Shown piece by piece: positions 54,540-63,004 of a stretch of 64,000 nucleotides of DNA (position 1 is the first letter of the stretch; each line of letters opens with the position of its first letter). Both the position numbers and the translations under genes were made by a program. Source of the stretch: an uncultured Trichococcus sp. (GTDB lineage Bacteria > Bacillota > Bacilli > Lactobacillales > Aerococcaceae); assembly GCF_963663645.1 (NCBI RefSeq), contig NZ_OY760503.1, forward strand, positions 2,299,501 through 2,363,500, in the 5' to 3' direction. Under the pieces are notes generated by a model. The model was not told the DNA's origin, did no database searches, and saw only the letters and a list, made by a program, of their open reading frames with translations.

Positions 54540-57098
54540 TTATGGATTCTGGGCTGCTTCTTCGTCATTCTGTGCGGCGGGGGATGCTTGGTCGCTTTCC
54601 GCCGAACTGGAGGACGAAGAAGAGGAGTCTTTTGTTGCATTGTCTTCGTCGTCGGGATCCAATTCGGAGGATTCCTGTGCCGGATCGGCGATGGTCAACT
54701 GGATGGAAGAAGCAGGTGAGGTGCTTGAACCGACCTTGACGACCAAGGAAATCGTGATTGTGCCTTTTCCAGGGTTATCGATGACGACTTTGGTATCGGT
54801 TGTCGTTTCAGATGCGTCGCCTGCTGTCACCGTATATTGCGATTGTGCGTTGGAGTCGGTGCCGCTGGCCGAATATTTATCCCATTCGATGGTCAATTCA
54901 TCCTTACCGGTGTCGTAGCTGGCTTTCAAACCGGAAGGCGCCAACAGCGTCACGCCGTATTTCTTGGAGGTGGAAGTAGGTTCCGTTCCTTTGACGAAAA
55001 GTTCTGTCGCAATCAGACTGCTCGGCGTATTTGGACCGGGCTTCATGATCGGATCTGTGTACTTTTCGATCGAGACTTGGCTGACCGATGCGGGCAGCGT
55101 CCAATCAGCATAGTCGGTATCTTCGGACACGTAGGACATCAACTCCCGATAAATATCGCGCGTCAGGCTCTGTGTCTGGTAATCCAAAAAGTTTCCGTAT
55201 TCCTTGGAATTGTCATAGCCGACCCATACCGAAATGGAATAGCTTGTCGAATATCCGGCGAACCACGCATCGGGTGCAGCGTAGGGCACGTTTGTACCGC
55301 CGACTGCAGCCAACTCCTCATCCGTGTAGTTGGTTGTTCCGGTTTTACCGGCCTGCGGCAAGCCGTATATCTGGGCGTTCTTTGCCGTCCCTTCAGTGAT
55401 GACGTCCTTCAGCATATCGGTGATCATGTAGGCTGTGGACTCCTTCATCGCTTCCGTTCCGTTCGGTTCGAAGGTGAATTCTTCGCCTTCCGCAGTCGTC
55501 ACGGATTGGACCGTATAAGGCTCGTAGTAAGTGCCCCCGTTAGCGAAAGCTGCATAGGCTGCGGAAAGCTCAATCGGTGTCGCTTCGCCGCCGATGGCAT
55601 TGGATTCGACCAAATACTCCTGGCCATCGTTCGTGATCGTGATGCCTAATTTCTGCAGGAAAGAAAAGGCGCTATCGGCACCGACTTCCTGGAAAGTCTT
55701 CAATGCCGGAATGTTCCGCGAATCGACCAATGCTTCGCGGATAGTCTGATCACCTTTGTACTTGTTGTCGTAGTTGTTGATTTCGCTGCCGTCGGAGTAG
55801 CTGTAAGCCTCATCGACGACCAATGTGCCTGTCGAATAATCCAGGTATTCGATGGCCGGTCCGTAAACTGCCAATGGCTTCATCGTCGAACCGATGCTGC
55901 GTTCGAGTGTTGAGGCGCGATTGAGTCCGAGCTGCACATTTTGGTTGCGTCCACCGATGACTGCCTGGATGGCACCAGTGTTGACATCGACCATAGAAAC
56001 ACCAGTCTGCAGTAGATCATCCGGAAATTCGATGTAATCGTAGGTATTTACGATATCGTACAGACGTTGCTGGGCATCCATATCGATATTGGTTGTGATC
56101 GTCAGTCCACCTTCATAGACGTCCAAGCCGGTCTTTTCGGTGACTTCATCGATGACGAGCTGGATATAAGGATCAATCACCAGTGAGGTGTTGACGTCAC
56201 CGGAGTGATCGAGTACGCTGCCATCAATTTGGACAGTTTTCGCTTCGGCGCTTTCTTCTGGGGTGATTTTCCCGTTTTCGACCATCATGTCGAGAACGAG
56301 GTCACGTCTGGCTTGCGTGGCCGACGGGTTATAGATCGGATCATACAGGGAAGGGGCTTGCGGCATGCCAGCCAACGTGGCGGCTTCAGCAAGTGGCACG
56401 TCCGTGATGGTCTTTCCGAAGAAATATTCGGCGGCCGTTCCCATGCCGTATACGTTGTTGGACATGTAGACTTTGTTGATATAGAAAGCCAAAATCTCGT
56501 CTTTCGTATATTCCCGTTCCAGTTGCATGGACATCCAGGCTTCCTGAGCCTTTCGCTCCAGTGTTTGGTCTTCGGAACTGGTTGAAAAATAGGATAATTT
56601 TATCAATTGCTGGGTGATGGTGCTTCCGCCTTGCGAAATGCCGCCTTGTTGGAGGTTCGCGAACAAAGCACCGAGGATCCGGATCGGATCGACACCCTTG
56701 TGATCGTAGAAACGCTGATCTTCAATCGATACGATGGCATCCTTCAGGACTTGCGGAATTTCTTCAGCGCTGACCAATGTCCGGTTCTGGTCGTTGCCGC
56801 CGATCTCCTTGATTTCGTTTCCGTCCGGGTCCAAAATGGTTGATGCCACTGTTCCGATCAGCTTTTCCTCGGTCAGTTCAGGAGCGGAAGAGACGTAGTA
56901 GAAGAACAGCCCCGCCCCGGAAGCGAGTCCGATCATCCCTAAGGCCAGAACTCCGAAGATTATTTTCTTCCAGAGCGGCATCCCGCTTTTTTTTGTTTTC
57001 GTCTTCGCTTTCACGGCCGTTTTGCGGGGGCCTTTCGTTTTTCCGTTCTTCTGTCTGTTGTTTGCGCGTGATCGTGTATTGTTGCCTTCATTCGGCAT
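54540..57098 (-). CDS. ponA: Class A penicillin-binding protein 1A
   Basis: Bifunctional peptidoglycan synthase of 852 residues. Basic cytoplasmic tail (1-40), transmembrane anchor (about 44-68), glycosyltransferase domain with EDQRFYDHKGVD and GGSTITQQLIK, and transpeptidase with the nucleophile serine in GSTMKPLA, the SRN (SxN) motif and AGKTGTTNY. A fibronectin-III-like domain (about 710-800) and a low-complexity tail of Ser, Asp and Glu (800-852, with an eight-serine run) follow. AGAGGTG favours ATG at 57098 over GTG at 57107. It lies 16 bases after recU, the conserved recU-ponA pair. Confidence 0.97.
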   Translation of the reverse strand: MPNEGNNTRSRANNRQKNGKTKGPRKTAVKAKTKTKKSGMPLWKKIIFGVLALGMIGLASGAGLFFYYVSSAPELTEEKLIGTVASTILDPDGNEIKEIGGNDQNRTLVSAEEIPQVLKDAIVSIEDQRFYDHKGVDPIRILGALFANLQQGGISQGGSTITQQLIKLSYFSTSSEDQTLERKAQEAWMSMQLEREYTKDEILAFYINKVYMSNNVYGMGTAAEYFFGKTITDVPLAEAATLAGMPQAPSLYDPIYNPSATQARRDLVLDMMVENGKITPEESAEAKTVQIDGSVLDHSGDVNTSLVIDPYIQLVIDEVTEKTGLDVYEGGLTITTNIDMDAQQRLYDIVNTYDYIEFPDDLLQTGVSMVDVNTGAIQAVIGGRNQNVQLGLNRASTLERSIGSTMKPLAVYGPAIEYLDYSTGTLVVDEAYSYSDGSEINNYDNKYKGDQTIREALVDSRNIPALKTFQEVGADSAFSFLQKLGITITNDGQEYLVESNAIGGEATPIELSAAYAAFANGGTYYEPYTVQSVTTAEGEEFTFEPNGTEAMKESTAYMITDMLKDVITEGTAKNAQIYGLPQAGKTGTTNYTDEELAAVGGTNVPYAAPDAWFAGYSTSYSISVWVGYDNSKEYGNFLDYQTQSLTRDIYRELMSYVSEDTDYADWTLPASVSQVSIEKYTDPIMKPGPNTPSSLIATELFVKGTEPTSTSKKYGVTLLAPSGLKASYDTGKDELTIEWDKYSASGTDSNAQSQYTVTAGDASETTTDTKVVIDNPGKGTITISLVVKVGSSTSPASSIQLTIADPAQESSELDPDDEDNATKDSSSSSSSSAESDQASPAAQNDEEAAQNP

Positions 57099-57114
57099 GT
57101 GGTTCACCTCTTAA

Positions 57115-57729
57115 TTATTTGATTGTGCGTTCAAGCATTTTATCCACCGCATCCAGATAAGCTAGGCGGGGATTGAATCCGTAGGCCACCTCGATCCCGT
57201 TATCCTCAATGTAAGCCAATGGAATCGATTTACGGCCATTATTCAATGTATTCTCCCAAAAGTCAATCAGATAGGAACTGTTCAGCAAGAAAACGCGGTT
57301 AAAGAAGGAAAACCGGATCAGTACGAACGTGATTCCTTGCTGTTGGATACACCTTTTCATGTGGATGATCTGGTGCTCATGGAAGTTGCTCAGCGGGATG
57401 GCTGTCTTGTTTTTTGTTTCTTTGGCCTCAAAGTCCAGGTAATGACCTTTATAGACACCGTTGTAGTCGGTGGTGGAGGATTGCCGGTAGTAGGCCTCCT
57501 TGATGACGGCTGCGCTTCTTTTTGGGTAATCCACTTTGACGACTTCGATAGGCGTCGGTTTTTTGTGGATGACGGCCTTTCCTGACGACAGGTAATGCTT
57601 ATTGCTGCTGTTGATCTCTTCTTCAAGCGTCATTCCCCGGTTGCTGTATATGAATTCTTTCCTCTTTGCGGTTTTCGGCGTATGCGACTCGGCATGGAAC
57701 TTTTTGCCGTTCGGATAATTTACGGCCAC
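57115..57729 (-). CDS. recU: Holliday junction resolvase RecU
   Basis: RecU cleaves Holliday junctions in Gram-positives, acting with RuvAB. The 204 residues start AVNYPNGKKF and carry SNRGMTLEEEINSSNKHYL, the catalytic stretch KRSAAVIKEAYYRQSSTTDY followed by NGVYKGHYLDFEAKETKNK, and FHEHQIIHM. The spacing from GGGGGTG favours GTG at 57729 over TTG at 57735. It is the first gene of the recU-ponA operon. Confidence 0.95.
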   Translation of the reverse strand: MAVNYPNGKKFHAESHTPKTAKRKEFIYSNRGMTLEEEINSSNKHYLSSGKAVIHKKPTPIEVVKVDYPKRSAAVIKEAYYRQSSTTDYNGVYKGHYLDFEAKETKNKTAIPLSNFHEHQIIHMKRCIQQQGITFVLIRFSFFNRVFLLNSSYLIDFWENTLNNGRKSIPLAYIEDNGIEVAYGFNPRLAYLDAVDKMLERTIK

Positions 57730-57751
57730 TGACAATCACCCCCATTGAATG

Positions 57752-57760
57752 ATTATACCA
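57752..57760 (-). promoter_or_regulatory. Extended -10 promoter of recU
   Basis: Reverse strand TGGTATAAT, a perfect extended -10. The -35 region (TTTCTT) is weak. Confidence 0.65.
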
Positions 57761-57785
57761 AAAACATACGGTGAAAGAAATCTAA

Positions 57786-57815
57786 GAAAGCGTTAAAATC
57801 GACGGCGAAAGCGTT
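57786..57815 (+). repeat. Direct repeat GAAAGCGTT between recU and tig
   Basis: GAAAGCGTT occurs at 57786-57794 and 57807-57815, 21 bases apart (two helical turns), in the divergent gap. Each is similar to one half of a catabolite-responsive (cre) element. It may be a regulator site. Confidence 0.5.
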
Positions 57816-57865
57816 GATAGCGGGCATGTTTTTTGCACGAAAACGGATTAATTAAGCACTTTTTG

Positions 57866-57894
57866 TTTACAACATCACTTTTCTAGTGTAGTAT
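57866..57894 (+). promoter_or_regulatory. tig promoter
   Basis: TTTACA, a 17-base spacer and TAGTAT, about 60 bases before the tig ATG. Confidence 0.85.
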
Positions 57895-57953
57895 TGGAGA
57901 GTGTGCAATATCAAATTAATTGCAATAAAATCAAGATTTTTGGAGGAAAGTAA

Positions 57954-59234
57954 ATGACTGCAAACTGGGAAAAAACAGGCACTAACGATGGTGTCTTAAC
58001 ATTTGAAATTTCAGAAGAAATCATCAAACAAGAAATGGATAAGGTCTTCAACAAAGTGAAAAAGAACGTTTCCGTTCCTGGATTCCGTAAAGGTAAAGTT
58101 CCTCGTCACGTATTCAACAATATTTACGGTGAAGAGTCTTTATTCGAAGACGCATTGAACGGCGCTTTGCCGGATGCTTATTCTCAAGCTATCGAAGAAG
58201 CTGGATTGGATCCTGTTTCTCAACCAAAAATTGACATCAAGAGCATGGAAAAAGGCAAGCCTTGGGTCATCACTGCTGAAGTAACAGTGAAACCTGAAGT
58301 GAAGCTTGGAGAATACAAAAATCTTAAAGTTGAAAAACAAGACCGCGTCGTTACAGATGAGGATGTAGAAAACAACTTGAAAGAAAAACAAGAGCGTCAA
58401 GCTGAATTAGTGCTTAAAGAAGAAGGCGCAGAACTTGGCGACACAGCTGTAATCGACTACGAAGGATTCGTCGATGGTGTGGCATTTGAAGGCGGCAAAG
58501 ACCAAAACCATTCTTTGGAGTTGGGTTCTAATCAATTCATCCCAGGTTTCGAAGAACAATTGGTCGGCGTTAAAGCTGGAGAAGAAAAAGATGTTGTCGT
58601 GACTTTCCCTGAAGACTATCAAGCTGAAGATCTTAAAGGAAAAGAAGCTACGTTTAAAGTAGTCGTACACGAAATCAAAACAAAACAATTACCTGCTTTG
58701 GATGACGAATTCGCAAAAGATGTCGACGAAGAAGTAGAGTCATTGGACGAATTGAAAGCTAAAATCCGCAAGGAATTGGAAGAAAGCAAAAATGCTGCAG
58801 CTGACGAAGCTGTTCAGGATCTAGCTTTGAGACAAGCAGTGGACAACGCTGAAATCGTAGAATTGCCGCACGTGATGGTTCACGATGAAGTGCACCGTCA
58901 AATGGATCTTTTCCTGAATGATATGCAACGTCAAGGGATCTCCCCTGAATTGTACTACCAAATCACAGGTACTACAGAACAAGACTTGCACGTCCAAATG
59001 GAAGCTGATGCTGACGTACGCACGAAAACATCCCTAGTGTTGGAACAAATCATCAAAGATGAAAACATCGTCGTTTCTGAAGAAGAAATCGCTGCAGAAA
59101 TCGAAGAGTTGGCGAAACAATACAACATGGATGCAGACCGTGTCCGCGGACTGGTCAGCCCTGATATGCTGACAAACGATATTCAAATGAAGAAAGCGAT
59201 GAGCATCATCACTGATTCAGCAATCGAAGAATAA
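57954..59234 (+). CDS. tig: Trigger factor
   Basis: Ribosome-bound chaperone and peptidyl-prolyl isomerase of 426 residues. The N-terminal ribosome-binding domain carries GFRKGKVPRHVF (the G-F-R-x-G-x-x-P signature, about 44-55), followed by the FKBP-like PPIase domain (about 150-245, DTAVIDYEGFVDG) and the helical C-terminal domain. GGAGG precedes ATG 57954. Codon use is that of a highly expressed gene. tig-clpX is the conserved order. Confidence 0.98.
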   Translation: MTANWEKTGTNDGVLTFEISEEIIKQEMDKVFNKVKKNVSVPGFRKGKVPRHVFNNIYGEESLFEDALNGALPDAYSQAIEEAGLDPVSQPKIDIKSMEKGKPWVITAEVTVKPEVKLGEYKNLKVEKQDRVVTDEDVENNLKEKQERQAELVLKEEGAELGDTAVIDYEGFVDGVAFEGGKDQNHSLELGSNQFIPGFEEQLVGVKAGEEKDVVVTFPEDYQAEDLKGKEATFKVVVHEIKTKQLPALDDEFAKDVDEEVESLDELKAKIRKELEESKNAAADEAVQDLALRQAVDNAEIVELPHVMVHDEVHRQMDLFLNDMQRQGISPELYYQITGTTEQDLHVQMEADADVRTKTSLVLEQIIKDENIVVSEEEIAAEIEELAKQYNMDADRVRGLVSPDMLTNDIQMKKAMSIITDSAIEE

Positions 59235-59252
59235 GAAAAGTTGAAACAGAAT

Positions 59253-59301
59253 AAAGAGATCGGGACATTGTCTTCCATAGTCAGTGTCCCATCTGTTTAT
59301 A
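59253..59301 (+). terminator. Terminator of tig
   Basis: GGGACATTG (59262-59270) pairs with CAGTGTCCC (59282-59290), with outer AAACAGA/TCTGTTT. The T tract is short. Confidence 0.7.
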
Positions 59302-59352
59302 CTCAGGGATATATTCGGGCTGTAACCCCACAAGGTAAACGAATCATATTCT

Positions 59353-59381
59353 TTTTCAATTTTTCCTTTCTGTGTTAAGAT
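59353..59381 (+). promoter_or_regulatory. clpX promoter
   Basis: TTTTCA, a 17-base spacer and TAAGAT with a TGT extension; leader about 98 bases. Confidence 0.7.
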
Positions 59382-59385
59382 GTAA

Positions 59386-59453
59386 ACCGTTCGAAAGCGG
59401 TCAGGATCACTGCGCCAAAGCAATCGGCAGATCCTGGTAAGTTCTGCTGGATC
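59386..59453 (+). promoter_or_regulatory. Structured clpX leader
   Basis: ACCG/CGGT forms a small hairpin (59386-59401). CAGGATC (59402-59408) pairs with GATCCTG (59430-59436). GATCC at 59430 can instead pair with GGATC at 59449-59453, so two exclusive folds are possible. No CIRCE or CtsR site is visible. Confidence 0.4.
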
Positions 59454-59484
59454 GGAAAGTAAGTATATAGGGAGGAGAATGATT

Positions 59485-60732
59485 GTGTTCCATGATGAAA
59501 GTGTCGGGACAATACATTGTTCATTCTGCGGAAAATCTCAGGACCAAGTGAAAAAGATCATTGCGGGGCCGGATGTATATATTTGTAATGAGTGTGTAGA
59601 TCTGTGCAAAGAGATCATCGAAGAAGAGATCTATGCACCAAGCGAAGCGGTATTCACCGAGGTGCCAAAACCGCAGGAAATCCAAAAGATTTTGGGCGAA
59701 TATGTGATTGGCCAAGAAAAAGCCAAACGGACGCTATCAGTAGCGGTCTATAATCACTACAAACGCATCGGCCAAATGAGCATGATGTCAGAAGATGATA
59801 ATGTAGAATTGCAAAAAAGTAATATTTGTTTGATAGGTCCGACAGGTTCGGGCAAAACATTCCTTGGCCAAACATTGGCGCGCATCCTGGATGTCCCGTT
59901 TGCGATTGCAGATGCGACAAGTCTGACGGAGGCCGGCTATGTTGGTGAGGATGTCGAGAATATCCTATTGAAGTTGCTACAGGCTGCCGACTTTGATGTC
60001 GAGCGGGCTGAACGAGGAATCATCTACATCGACGAGATTGATAAGATTGCCCGTAAAGGTGAAAATGTATCGATCACGAGAGATGTGAGTGGTGAAGGGG
60101 TTCAACAGGCGCTGCTTAAAATTTTGGAAGGCACTGTTGCGAACGTTCCACCGCAAGGCGGCAGAAAACACCCGCAGCAAGAGTTCATCCAAATCGATAC
60201 GACGAACATTCTGTTCATCGTCGGGGGTGCCTTTGATGGCATCGAAACGATCGTGAAAGAACGTCTTGGCGAGAAAGTCATCGGCTTCGGCTCTCCTCAA
60301 GCCAAACATTTGGAAGACAAGAGCATCATGCAGCAGATCATACCGGAAGATTTATTGAAATTCGGTTTGATCCCGGAATTCATCGGTCGTTTGCCGATAA
60401 TGGCTGCGTTGGAGAAGCTGACGGAAGACGATTTGGTTCATATTCTGACACAACCAAAAAATGCCTTGGTTAAACAATATAAAAAATTGCTTGAGTTGGA
60501 TGGCGTCGAATTGGTATTCGAAGATGACGCATTGCGCTCCATCGCCAAGAAGGCACTGGAAAGAAACACAGGTGCCCGCGGATTGCGCTCCATCATCGAA
60601 AACATCATGCTGGACATCATGTTCGATATCCCAAGCAGAGATGAAATCGTGAAGTGCGTCATAACGGACAACACAGTCAACGGCACCGATGCGCCGTTGC
60701 TGTTCGATGAAGACGGCAAACAGATTAACTGA
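59485..60732 (+). CDS. clpX: ATP-dependent Clp protease ATP-binding subunit ClpX
   Basis: AAA+ unfoldase that feeds substrates to ClpP. The 415 residues have an N-terminal C4 zinc domain (CSFCGKSQ and CNECVDLC), Walker [10 protein letters not shown] near residue 119, Walker [10 protein letters not shown], the pore-loop region and the IGF-type ClpP loop (VIGFGSPQ near residue 266). GGAGG spacing (9) favours GTG 59485; ATG 59479 is only 3 bases from it. It follows tig as in most bacteria and has its own promoter and leader. Confidence 0.97.
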   Translation: MFHDESVGTIHCSFCGKSQDQVKKIIAGPDVYICNECVDLCKEIIEEEIYAPSEAVFTEVPKPQEIQKILGEYVIGQEKAKRTLSVAVYNHYKRIGQMSMMSEDDNVELQKSNICLIGPTGSGKTFLGQTLARILDVPFAIADATSLTEAGYVGEDVENILLKLLQAADFDVERAERGIIYIDEIDKIARKGENVSITRDVSGEGVQQALLKILEGTVANVPPQGGRKHPQQEFIQIDTTNILFIVGGAFDGIETIVKERLGEKVIGFGSPQAKHLEDKSIMQQIIPEDLLKFGLIPEFIGRLPIMAALEKLTEDDLVHILTQPKNALVKQYKKLLELDGVELVFEDDALRSIAKKALERNTGARGLRSIIENIMLDIMFDIPSRDEIVKCVITDNTVNGTDAPLLFDEDGKQIN

Positions 60733-60750
60733 ACATGAGCTTGCGTTTGA

Positions 60751-60795
60751 AGTCCGGCGAATCAGACAATTTCCAATCTGATTTCCGGATTTTTT
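60751..60795 (+). terminator. Intrinsic terminator of clpX
   Basis: AGTCCGG (60751-60757) pairs with CCGGAT (60785-60790), with inner ATCAGA/TCTGAT, followed by TTTTT. Confidence 0.85.
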
Positions 60796-60877
60796 CGCCT
60801 AATCATGGCAGTCGATTGCGGCAACAGTATTAAGCGTCGTTTAAATTGCAGACGGCTTTGAAAAGGAGTGGAAATAA

Positions 60878-61486
60878 ATGCACGTAAAAGAAGCGGAAAT
60901 CGTAATGAGTGCGGTCGATCCGAAACAATACCCAGACACCGGGTTTGCTGAAATCGCTTTGGCGGGGCGTTCCAATGTGGGCAAGTCATCGTTCATCAAC
61001 AAGCTGATCAATCGCAAAGCGTTGGCGCGGACATCGAGCAAACCGGGAAAGACCCAGACTTTGAATTTCTATCTGATCAATAACTCATTTTACTTTGTGG
61101 ATGTTCCGGGTTATGGTTATGCGAAAGTTTCAAAGACGGAACGGGCGAAGTGGGGCCAGATGTTAGAGACGTACTTCACACAACGTGATACGTTGCGGCA
61201 TGTCTTTCTGATCGTCGATTTTCGTCATGAACCTAGCGAAGACGATATTCAGATGAAGGATTTCATCGAGTATTACAACCTTCCTTATTCGGTCATTGCG
61301 ACCAAATGCGATAAAATACCGCGCGGGAAATGGAATCAACATTTTTACCGCATCAAAAAAGCTTTGAATCTTCCGAGCGACGAGTCCTTGATCATGTTCT
61401 CAAAGGAAACGGGTGAGGGCTTCGAAAAGGCCTGGACATTGATTGAAGGAATATTGGCTGAGTATGATGAAGAGGCGCAGGATTAG
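60878..61486 (+). CDS. engB: Ribosome biogenesis GTP-binding protein YsxC/EngB
   Basis: An essential GTPase (YihA/YsxC) for 50S assembly, 202 residues. G1 [10 protein letters not shown] near residue 31, G2 around [12 protein letters not shown]3 DVPGYGYA, G4 TKCDK and G5 FSKETG are all present. AAAAGGAG precedes ATG 60878. It lies after clpX as in B. subtilis, but the lon genes found between them there are missing. Confidence 0.96.
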   Translation: MHVKEAEIVMSAVDPKQYPDTGFAEIALAGRSNVGKSSFINKLINRKALARTSSKPGKTQTLNFYLINNSFYFVDVPGYGYAKVSKTERAKWGQMLETYFTQRDTLRHVFLIVDFRHEPSEDDIQMKDFIEYYNLPYSVIATKCDKIPRGKWNQHFYRIKKALNLPSDESLIMFSKETGEGFEKAWTLIEGILAEYDEEAQD

Positions 61487-61505
61487 AGAGAAACAAGAGA
61501 AAAAC

Positions 61506-61544
61506 AATGGGCAACATCCTACTATTGGATGTTGCCCATTCTTC
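61506..61544 (+). terminator. Hairpin terminator of engB
   Basis: AATGGGCAACATCC (61506-61519) and GGATGTTGCCCATT (61527-61540) form a perfect 14-bp stem with a 7-base loop. The tail is only TTCTTCG, so termination may be partial. Confidence 0.75.
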
Positions 61545-61560
61545 GTCCATTCGTTATGAT
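61532..61560 (+). promoter_or_regulatory. Promoter of the MFS transporter
   Basis: TTGCCC, a 17-base spacer and TATGAT. It overlaps the engB terminator. Confidence 0.5.
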
Positions 61561-61566
61561 GGGATA

Positions 61567-61581
61567 GACAAGGTGCTTGTC
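61567..61581 (+). promoter_or_regulatory. Inverted repeat just after the MFS promoter
   Basis: GACAAG-GTG-CTTGTC is a perfect inverted repeat at the expected transcription start, a common place for a repressor operator. Confidence 0.4.
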
Positions 61582-61610
61582 GTCGAACGAACAGGACATA
61601 GGAGGATTAT

Positions 61611-62885
61611 ATGGAGAGTGAAAAAAAGCTGAGCCGTTATACGACTGAAGAAAAAAGCTGGATCATGCAGGATTGGGCGAATTCGGCATACTCCATCATG
61701 ATCACAACGGCGGTATTCCCTTTGTATTTCAAGTCGATCGCGGAAAGCGGCGGGCTGGCGGATGCTGACTCGACAGCTTATTGGGGATATGCGAATGCGG
61801 CAGCCACCCTGGTTGTGTCGCTGCTTGCCCCTGTATTGGGAGCCGTCGCGGATTACAAAGGGTTCCGCAACCCTTTGTTTACGGGCTTCACCTTGGCCGG
61901 CATTTTCGCAACAATCGGGTTCGTATTTGTGCCTGCCGAAAATTGGCTGTTTCTGTTGGGATTGTACATGTTATCTGTGGTCGGTTTTTCCGGAGCGAAT
62001 ATTTTCTATGATGGCTCATTGATGGACGTGACGAGCGATGGAAGGATGGACCGCATTTCATCTGCGGGATTCGGCTGGGGTTATATCGGCAGCTCCATCC
62101 CTTTCGTCATCTTCATTTTTTTCCAATTGACCGGTATTTTGCCATTGAGCACGAGCGGCATTGTGAAGGGCGGCTTCATCCTTACAGCCATTTGGTGGTT
62201 CGTCTTCACAATACCTTATTGGAAGAATGTCAAGCAGAACTATTACATCGAAAAAGAACCGCGCGTAATCCGCATGAGTTTCATCAGATTATGGGAAACA
62301 CTGAAGAACATCAAGGAATACAGACAAGCCTTTTTGTTTCTGTTGGCTTACTTCTTCTACATTGACGGGGTTGGGACCATCTTCAAAATGGCGACTGCGG
62401 TCGGATCGGATATCGGGCTCTCTTCGAATGAACTGATCGTCGTCATGCTGGTTGTCCAGTTTGTTGCTTTCCCGTTCTCCATCCTCTATGGCCGCGCAGC
62501 CAAACGGTACGGCAACAAGAACATGATATTTGCGGGGATTGTAACCTACATTTTCATCTGCATTTATGCCCTGCAGTTGGACTCGCTGCTGACATTCATC
62601 ATTTTGGCGCTGCTTGTGGGTACAGCCCAAGGGGGCGTTCAGGCGTTGAGCCGATCCTTATTCGGCCAACTGATCCCGAAAGAGCGGGCGAACGAATTTT
62701 TCGGTTTCTATAATATCTTCGGGAAATTTGCGGCTGTGGTCGGGCCATTGCTTGTCGGACTCATCTCTCAGATGACCGGCAACTCCTTGGATGGGGTTTT
62801 TGCCCTGATCATCCTGTTCGTGATCGGCGGGATACTGCTGTTTTTGGTAAAAGTTCCGGATCTGCAAGCAAACCAGCAGATTTGA
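61611..62885 (+). CDS. MFS transporter of the UMF1/Atg22-like type
   Basis: A 424-residue membrane protein with about 12 hydrophobic segments. The N-terminus EEKSWIMQDWANSAYSIMITT is characteristic of the UMF1 (vacuole effluxer Atg22-like) MFS family, and the loop VADYKGFRNP and GTAQGGVQALSRSLFGQLIP fit it as well. Eukaryotic Atg22 exports amino acids from vacuoles; substrates of bacterial homologues are unknown. AGGAGG precedes the start. It is probably monocistronic, with a promoter and operator-like repeat upstream. Neighbours give no substrate clue. Confidence 0.85.
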   Translation: MESEKKLSRYTTEEKSWIMQDWANSAYSIMITTAVFPLYFKSIAESGGLADADSTAYWGYANAAATLVVSLLAPVLGAVADYKGFRNPLFTGFTLAGIFATIGFVFVPAENWLFLLGLYMLSVVGFSGANIFYDGSLMDVTSDGRMDRISSAGFGWGYIGSSIPFVIFIFFQLTGILPLSTSGIVKGGFILTAIWWFVFTIPYWKNVKQNYYIEKEPRVIRMSFIRLWETLKNIKEYRQAFLFLLAYFFYIDGVGTIFKMATAVGSDIGLSSNELIVVMLVVQFVAFPFSILYGRAAKRYGNKNMIFAGIVTYIFICIYALQLDSLLTFIILALLVGTAQGGVQALSRSLFGQLIPKERANEFFGFYNIFGKFAAVVGPLLVGLISQMTGNSLDGVFALIILFVIGGILLFLVKVPDLQANQQI

Positions 62886-62913
62886 AAGCAAAGCTGTCCC
62901 TTTGAATTAATAT

Positions 62914-62942
62914 TTGCATGTGTTGCACAGATGTGGTAAAAT
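62914..62942 (+). promoter_or_regulatory. dnaG promoter
   Basis: TTGCAT, a 17-base spacer and TAAAAT with a TGG extension. It lies 63 bases before the dnaG start. Confidence 0.8.
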
Positions 62943-63004
62943 CTAATTTGCATCTTTATGCTCGTTTTTATAAAATGAAGAGAATTCTTCAAGGTGGGAG
63001 ACAT

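Noticed and set aside
54837-55649. Forward open frame of 270 codons opposite ponA
   Set aside because: Antisense of the PBP transpeptidase region; the translation matches no family and has no start signals.
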